9,909 nt of DNA from Candidatus Omnitrophota bacterium (lineage in GTDB: Bacteria; Omnitrophota; 4484-213): NCBI GenBank assembly GCA_003645805.1, contig QNCL01000027.1, positions 1 to 9,909 of the forward strand, read 5' to 3'. Shown one piece after another: positions 7,107-9,909 of the stretch. The stretch's first letter is position 1; each line of letters starts with the position of its first letter. The translations under genes were made by a program, and so were the position numbers. The notes under the pieces are model-generated. The model saw only the letters and a program-made list of their open reading frames with translations, made no database searches and was not told where the DNA came from.

Positions 7107-7135
7107 ATTATAGCATATTTTCATCCAAAAGGAAA
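7107..7135 (-). promoter_or_regulatory. Extended -10 promoter of the 6S-like RNA
   Basis: On the minus strand TGCTATAAT gives a perfect -10 hexamer (7112-7107) with the TG extension. The -35 position at a 17-bp spacer reads TTTCCT, which is poor, so the promoter would rely on the extended -10. It would start transcription near 7098-7101, right at the 5' edge of the closing stem. The -35 region abuts the pheT stop codon, so the RNA can also be reached by readthrough from pheT. Confidence 0.7.
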
Positions 7136-7136
7136 A

Positions 7137-9215
7137 TCAACGAACCTCTGCCCCCAATCTCTCTCTCAACTGCTCACGAACTCTCCTCTCCAGATGATCT
7201 ACCTCCTCATCGGTAAGAGTCCTATCTTTGTGCTGATACTCTATGGAGAAGGCTAAACTCTTAAACCCTGCTGGCACTTGTTTTCCTTTATAGATGTCAA
7301 ATAGCCTGACATTGTTTATTAATTCCCTACCGCTCTCACGAATAACTTCGGTTATCTGCTCACAACTTATCTCTTCCTTTATCAGAAGAGCAATATCCCT
7401 TCGCACCTTTGGGTACTTGGGGATAGGAACAAACTTCTTTTCAAAACTTATAACCTCCACTAAAGGATTAAGTTCGATCTCACAAAGATATACTCTCTTC
7501 TCTATCTCATAGTAGGCAAGAATACTCCTGCTTACCTCTCCTAACACTCCTATCCTTCTTCCTTTTATTTTCAGAGTAACAGAAAAAGGAGAAAAACCTT
7601 TATTTTCTTCCTCTGTAAATCTCCAATCCTCTACTCCTAAGCCCAAAAGCAGTTTCTCCACCGCTCCCTTAAGGTCGTAGAAATCTATCTCTCTGCTCTT
7701 CCGGTGCCAAATATTTTTCCCTTCTTTCTCTCGCTCAATCTCCTCCTCCTTTCCCACCATAGCCATCCCCAACCTCTTGTGTTCATATATCCTCTTCTGC
7801 CTTCCATAGACCTTTCCTATCTCAAACACCTTTATTTTCTCTACTTGATGATTGAGGTTCCAGGCAAGGACGGGAAGAAGACTGAACATCAACTCTGGAC
7901 GCATCACCTTTTCTTCCATACTTAAAGGATTGGCAAGCGAGAGAATTCTTTCCTTATACTTATTAATCTCATTTATTAGAGCAATCTCCTTCTCTGATAT
8001 TAAACTACTGGTAATCACCTCCTCAAACCCTGAGGCAATTAAAATTTCCTTTATTCTCTTCTCCACCTTCTTCTCTTTCTTCTCTTCAAAACCAGATAAT
8101 CTTGCTTTGGGCATTATCAGAGGAATATGTTGATAACCGAATATTCGGGCAACCTCCTCTATCAGATCGCTCTCCTGAGCAATATCTTGGCGAAAATGAG
8201 GAACCTTCACCTTTACCTTCTCTTTTTCTACCTCCAACTCAAAATGCAAACTCCTTAATATCTCCTCTATTCTCTCTCTCGGAACCTCCATCCCTAAAAG
8301 TTGAGCAACTCGAGAAAAGCGCAACTCTATCTCCCTTCTCCTCTCCTTTCCCTCCTCTCCTTCTAAAATCATTCCCTCTAACTCTCCCTGAGCAAACTCT
8401 TCTATCAAAGCAGAAGCCCTTTGGGAGGCAATCTCTGTTCCCTCTAAACTCACTCCTCGCTCAAAGCGATAGGAAGACTCTGTAGAGATCCCCAATCTTC
8501 TACTTGCCTTTCTTATCCCTTTAGGTGCAAAATAGGCACTTTCTAAAAGGACACTTTCGGTATCCTCCTCCACCTTGCAGTCTTCCCCTCCAATAATCCC
8601 GGCAATTGCTAATGGGCGCTGGGCATCTGCAATAATCAAGATCTCCTCGTCCAACTCCTTTTCCTCATTATCAAGAGTGGTAATCTTCTCCCCCCTCTTT
8701 GCCTTCCGCACCACAATCTTCTCTCTAATCTTGTTGAGGTCAAAAGCATGCAAAGGTTGTCCATACTCTAACATCACATAATTGGTGATATCCACTACAT
8801 TGTTTATCGGCTTTATTCCTAAACTAAGAAGCCGTCTCTGCATCCACTCTGGAGAAGGTTTTATTTTTACCTTCCTAAACACCCTGCCTATGTATCTTCT
8901 GCATTCCTCTCTATCTTGAATCTCAATCTTGATGGACGAGGAGAGAGCAGGGGGGCAAATCTTTGACTGACAAGGCTTTGCACTGTCTGTTCGCAATTCC
9001 TTCCCTGTTATTGCCGAGACCTCACGGGCAATTCCTAAGACACTCAAGCAATCAACACGGTTAGGGGTAACTTCGATCTCAAAGATTACATCTCCTCCCT
9101 CCCCCTCACAGAGTTCTTTTACCTCTAATCCAGCCATTGTGAGATACTCTGCTAACTCCTTGGGCGGAATTTCCACATCTACATAGTCTTTTAGCCAGTT
9201 TAGACTTACCTTCAT
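7137..9215 (-). CDS. pheT: Phenylalanyl-tRNA synthetase beta subunit lacking the N-terminal OB-fold domain
   Basis: PheT is the structural and editing subunit of the cytoplasmic alpha2-beta2 enzyme that charges tRNA-Phe. The start MKVSLNWLKDYVDV is canonical, and GLEVKEL (29-35) passes directly into FEIEVTPNRVDCLSVLGIAREV (45-66). The tRNA-binding OB-fold domain that normally occupies over 100 residues between these points is absent, which explains 692 residues against about 800. The B3/B4 editing domain follows (about 105-270, VVDITNYVMLEYGQPLHAFD). B5 comes next (about 292-362, HFRQDIAQESDLIEEVARIFGY), then the synthetase-like core (about 375-570), then a complete FDX-ACB anticodon-binding domain (595-692). 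The reading frame is uninterrupted, so the domain loss is not a local frameshift. pheS is not adjacent upstream, unlike the usual pheST pair. A weak GGAAAAG precedes ATG. The 6S-like RNA promoter starts right after the stop codon. Confidence 0.96.
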   Translation of the reverse strand: MKVSLNWLKDYVDVEIPPKELAEYLTMAGLEVKELCEGEGGDVIFEIEVTPNRVDCLSVLGIAREVSAITGKELRTDSAKPCQSKICPPALSSSIKIEIQDREECRRYIGRVFRKVKIKPSPEWMQRRLLSLGIKPINNVVDITNYVMLEYGQPLHAFDLNKIREKIVVRKAKRGEKITTLDNEEKELDEEILIIADAQRPLAIAGIIGGEDCKVEEDTESVLLESAYFAPKGIRKASRRLGISTESSYRFERGVSLEGTEIASQRASALIEEFAQGELEGMILEGEEGKERRREIELRFSRVAQLLGMEVPRERIEEILRSLHFELEVEKEKVKVKVPHFRQDIAQESDLIEEVARIFGYQHIPLIMPKARLSGFEEKKEKKVEKRIKEILIASGFEEVITSSLISEKEIALINEINKYKERILSLANPLSMEEKVMRPELMFSLLPVLAWNLNHQVEKIKVFEIGKVYGRQKRIYEHKRLGMAMVGKEEEIEREKEGKNIWHRKSREIDFYDLKGAVEKLLLGLGVEDWRFTEEENKGFSPFSVTLKIKGRRIGVLGEVSRSILAYYEIEKRVYLCEIELNPLVEVISFEKKFVPIPKYPKVRRDIALLIKEEISCEQITEVIRESGRELINNVRLFDIYKGKQVPAGFKSLAFSIEYQHKDRTLTDEEVDHLERRVREQLRERLGAEVR

Positions 9216-9257
9216 CTTTTCCGCTTGATCTCGAATACAAAAAATTAACCCTTTACC

Positions 9258-9294
9258 TTTTCACATTATAGCATTTTGGATTTGCTATTGTCAA
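9258..9294 (-). promoter_or_regulatory. Near-consensus sigma70-type promoter for pheT
   Basis: On the minus strand TTGACA (9294-9289) is followed after 18 bp by TATAAT (9270-9265), preceded by TG to give an extended -10. Transcription would begin at about A9258, leaving a leader of roughly 43 nt before the pheT ATG. That leader is too short for a T-box or a leader-peptide attenuator, so pheT here seems to be driven by a strong, simple promoter. The hexamers are exact matches, so confidence is high. Confidence 0.88.
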
Positions 9295-9297
9295 CAT

Positions 9298-9318
9298 TGT
9301 GTATAAGTCCATAACACA
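9298..9318. repeat. Small inverted repeat just upstream of the pheT -35
   Basis: TGTGT (9298-9302) and ACACA (9314-9318) form inverted arms around an 11-base centre that can add a further TA/TA pairing with a bulge. Its position four bases upstream of the TTGACA box would suit an activator or operator site. It is short and lies in AT-rich DNA, so chance is a real possibility. Confidence 0.25.
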
Positions 9319-9363
9319 TTGGACAAATTATAATTTTTTTATGAGAAACTGCGGTTGTTAACC

Positions 9364-9391
9364 AACAAAATTCAAAATATCCAATTTTGTT
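9364..9391. repeat. 9-bp perfect inverted repeat (stem-loop)
   Basis: AACAAAATT (9364-9372) and AATTTTGTT (9383-9391) are perfect inverted arms around a ten-base loop. They can be extended by CC/GG across one bulged base. No T tract follows on the plus strand, so a classic terminator is unlikely there. It may be a remnant of a mobile-element end or a weak terminator. Confidence 0.45.
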
Positions 9392-9404
9392 AGGCAAATA
9401 ATGA

Positions 9405-9566
9405 TATTCCAATGTCTTTAACCAATTTTTTGGGAACGGCATCAGTCAGGGGAACTTGTATTGGAACAACAAGAATGAGGAAGTGGATAAAACTGCTTAT
9501 AGGGAGTTTGGGGAGGAGGGGAAAGAAGATAAAAAGTTATTGAGTAAATATTTGTTACTTTCTTAA
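9405..9566 (+). pseudogene. Possible C-terminal remnant of a plus-strand gene
   Basis: Reading from just after an in-frame TGA (9402-9404), the frame gives about 53 residues. The tail is soluble and charged (WNNKNEEVDKTAYREFGEEG, then KEDKKLLSKYLLLS), ending in TAA at 9564-9566. There is no start codon in this frame. The stop abuts the stop of the convergent gene on the other strand (9567-9569), as in a tail-to-tail pair. I do not recognise the family. It could be the degraded end of a lost gene, or chance openness in purine-rich DNA. Confidence 0.25.
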
Positions 9567-9909
9567 TCAAAAGTTTTGCGGTTTATTAAGGGAATGTTTT
9601 GAAATATATTGACGAAATTTCTTCATTACTTCTTCTGCTTCTGCATAAGAACTGGTTATTTTTTTACATAGTTTTTCAAGTTCAAGTATACAAGAATCAA
9701 TAAAATGAGGTATGTTTAAATATAACTGGTTATTATTGACCAATTTGGGAGAACCATATTGGCTTTCTGTATTTAAATCATATACCCAATTATTATCGGG
9801 TCTTAATTCATGGGCAAGTGCATGGCGATGCCACTCTACAAGTTTATTACCATGCTTTTGATAACCATTACTCATTTGGTTTAGTATTTTGTTAAGTACA
9901 CGTCTAGTA
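9567..9909 (-). CDS. HEPN-like protein, C-terminal part (gene continues past the window)
   Basis: The frame is open from the right edge to a TGA at 9567-9569 and gives 113 residues. An ATG at 9875 would yield 102 residues, but 11 further sense codons lie upstream without a stop and ATG has no ribosome site (only an A-rich stretch). It is therefore more likely internal, and this is a C-terminal fragment. WHRHALAHELRP contains Arg-X4-His (codons at 9827-9825 and 9812-9810), the motif of HEPN domains, which are often RNases or toxin and defence components. It is followed by short strands (NNWVYDL, NQLYLNI) and a long helical tail (about 55-97). There is no signal peptide in the visible part. Composition is AT-rich and unlike the pheT-rny run, suggesting acquired DNA. 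The HEPN call is motif-level only; a partner gene may lie beyond the edge. Confidence 0.55.
   Translation of the reverse strand, partial: TRRVLNKILNQMSNGYQKHGNKLVEWHRHALAHELRPDNNWVYDLNTESQYGSPKLVNNNQLYLNIPHFIDSCILELEKLCKKITSSYAEAEEVMKKFRQYISKHSLNKPQNF

Larger units (their letters stand above)
9295..9566. other. AT-rich stretch without a convincing gene
   Basis: Between the pheT promoter and the partial gene at the right edge I find no start-to-stop gene with a ribosome site. The stretch holds two small inverted repeats. A plus-strand frame is open from 9405 to the TAA at 9564-9566, and a 43-codon frame overlaps it. Composition is clearly more AT-rich than the operon region to the left, especially 9300-9420. 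Confidence 0.6.

Noticed and set aside
7852..8485. Plus-strand frames of 93 and 127 codons inside pheT
   Set aside because: Both are antisense to the core and B5 regions of an intact pheT and rich in Ser/Leu/Pro, typical of shadows of Glu/Lys-rich genes.
7137..9215. Frameshift or assembly deletion as the cause of the short PheT
   Set aside because: The frame reads through the junction with sensible residues and both flanks keep family motifs. An exact in-frame loss of one whole domain fits natural architecture better than an error.
9412..9543. Plus-strand ATG frame of 43 codons
   Set aside because: It has no ribosome site and a Lys/Arg-rich product of chance type. The overlapping frame is equally open, so neither can be called a gene.

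Overview
The window comes from a bacterium with moderate to low GC. Nearly everything is read from the minus strand, so gene order below runs from right to left. Lipid A acyltransferase-type, exported DUF3108 and RNase Y genes suggest a diderm (Gram-negative-type) lineage. The truncated PheT architecture and unusual motif variants suggest a poorly sampled or uncultivated phylum. I cannot name the taxon from the sequence alone.

Right edge (about 9300-9909): an AT-rich stretch with different composition. It carries the C-terminal part of a HEPN-like protein (RHALAH motif) that enters from beyond the window. A tail-to-tail plus-strand reading frame without a start may be a gene remnant. Two small inverted repeats also lie here. 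This looks like an accessory flank.

7137-9215: pheT, the phenylalanyl-tRNA synthetase beta subunit, preceded by a textbook promoter (TTGACA, 18 bp, TATAAT with TG extension). The protein lacks the usual N-terminal tRNA-binding OB-fold domain, and pheS is not next door.

6920-7136: a structured RNA of about 160 nt with its own extended -10 promoter, a 13-bp closing stem and a terminal U tract. I interpret it as 6S RNA, the regulator of the housekeeping RNA polymerase holoenzyme. From memory, 6S genes often sit near pheT/zapA, the 5-formyl-THF cyclo-ligase gene, rny and rarA. All but zapA are present here.

1-6919: a tightly packed run on one strand: rarA, a deoxyhypusine-synthase-like gene, an NAD-dependent epimerase/dehydratase, a DUF3108 exported protein, a small multidrug-export-family membrane protein, a LpxL/HtrB-like acyltransferase, the 5-formyl-THF cyclo-ligase, and rny (cut by the left edge). 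Gaps are 50 nt or less and several genes overlap, so the run is probably one operon or a few overlapping units. The middle genes form an envelope module inserted between housekeeping genes. I see no CRISPR array, tRNA, rRNA or intact insertion sequence.
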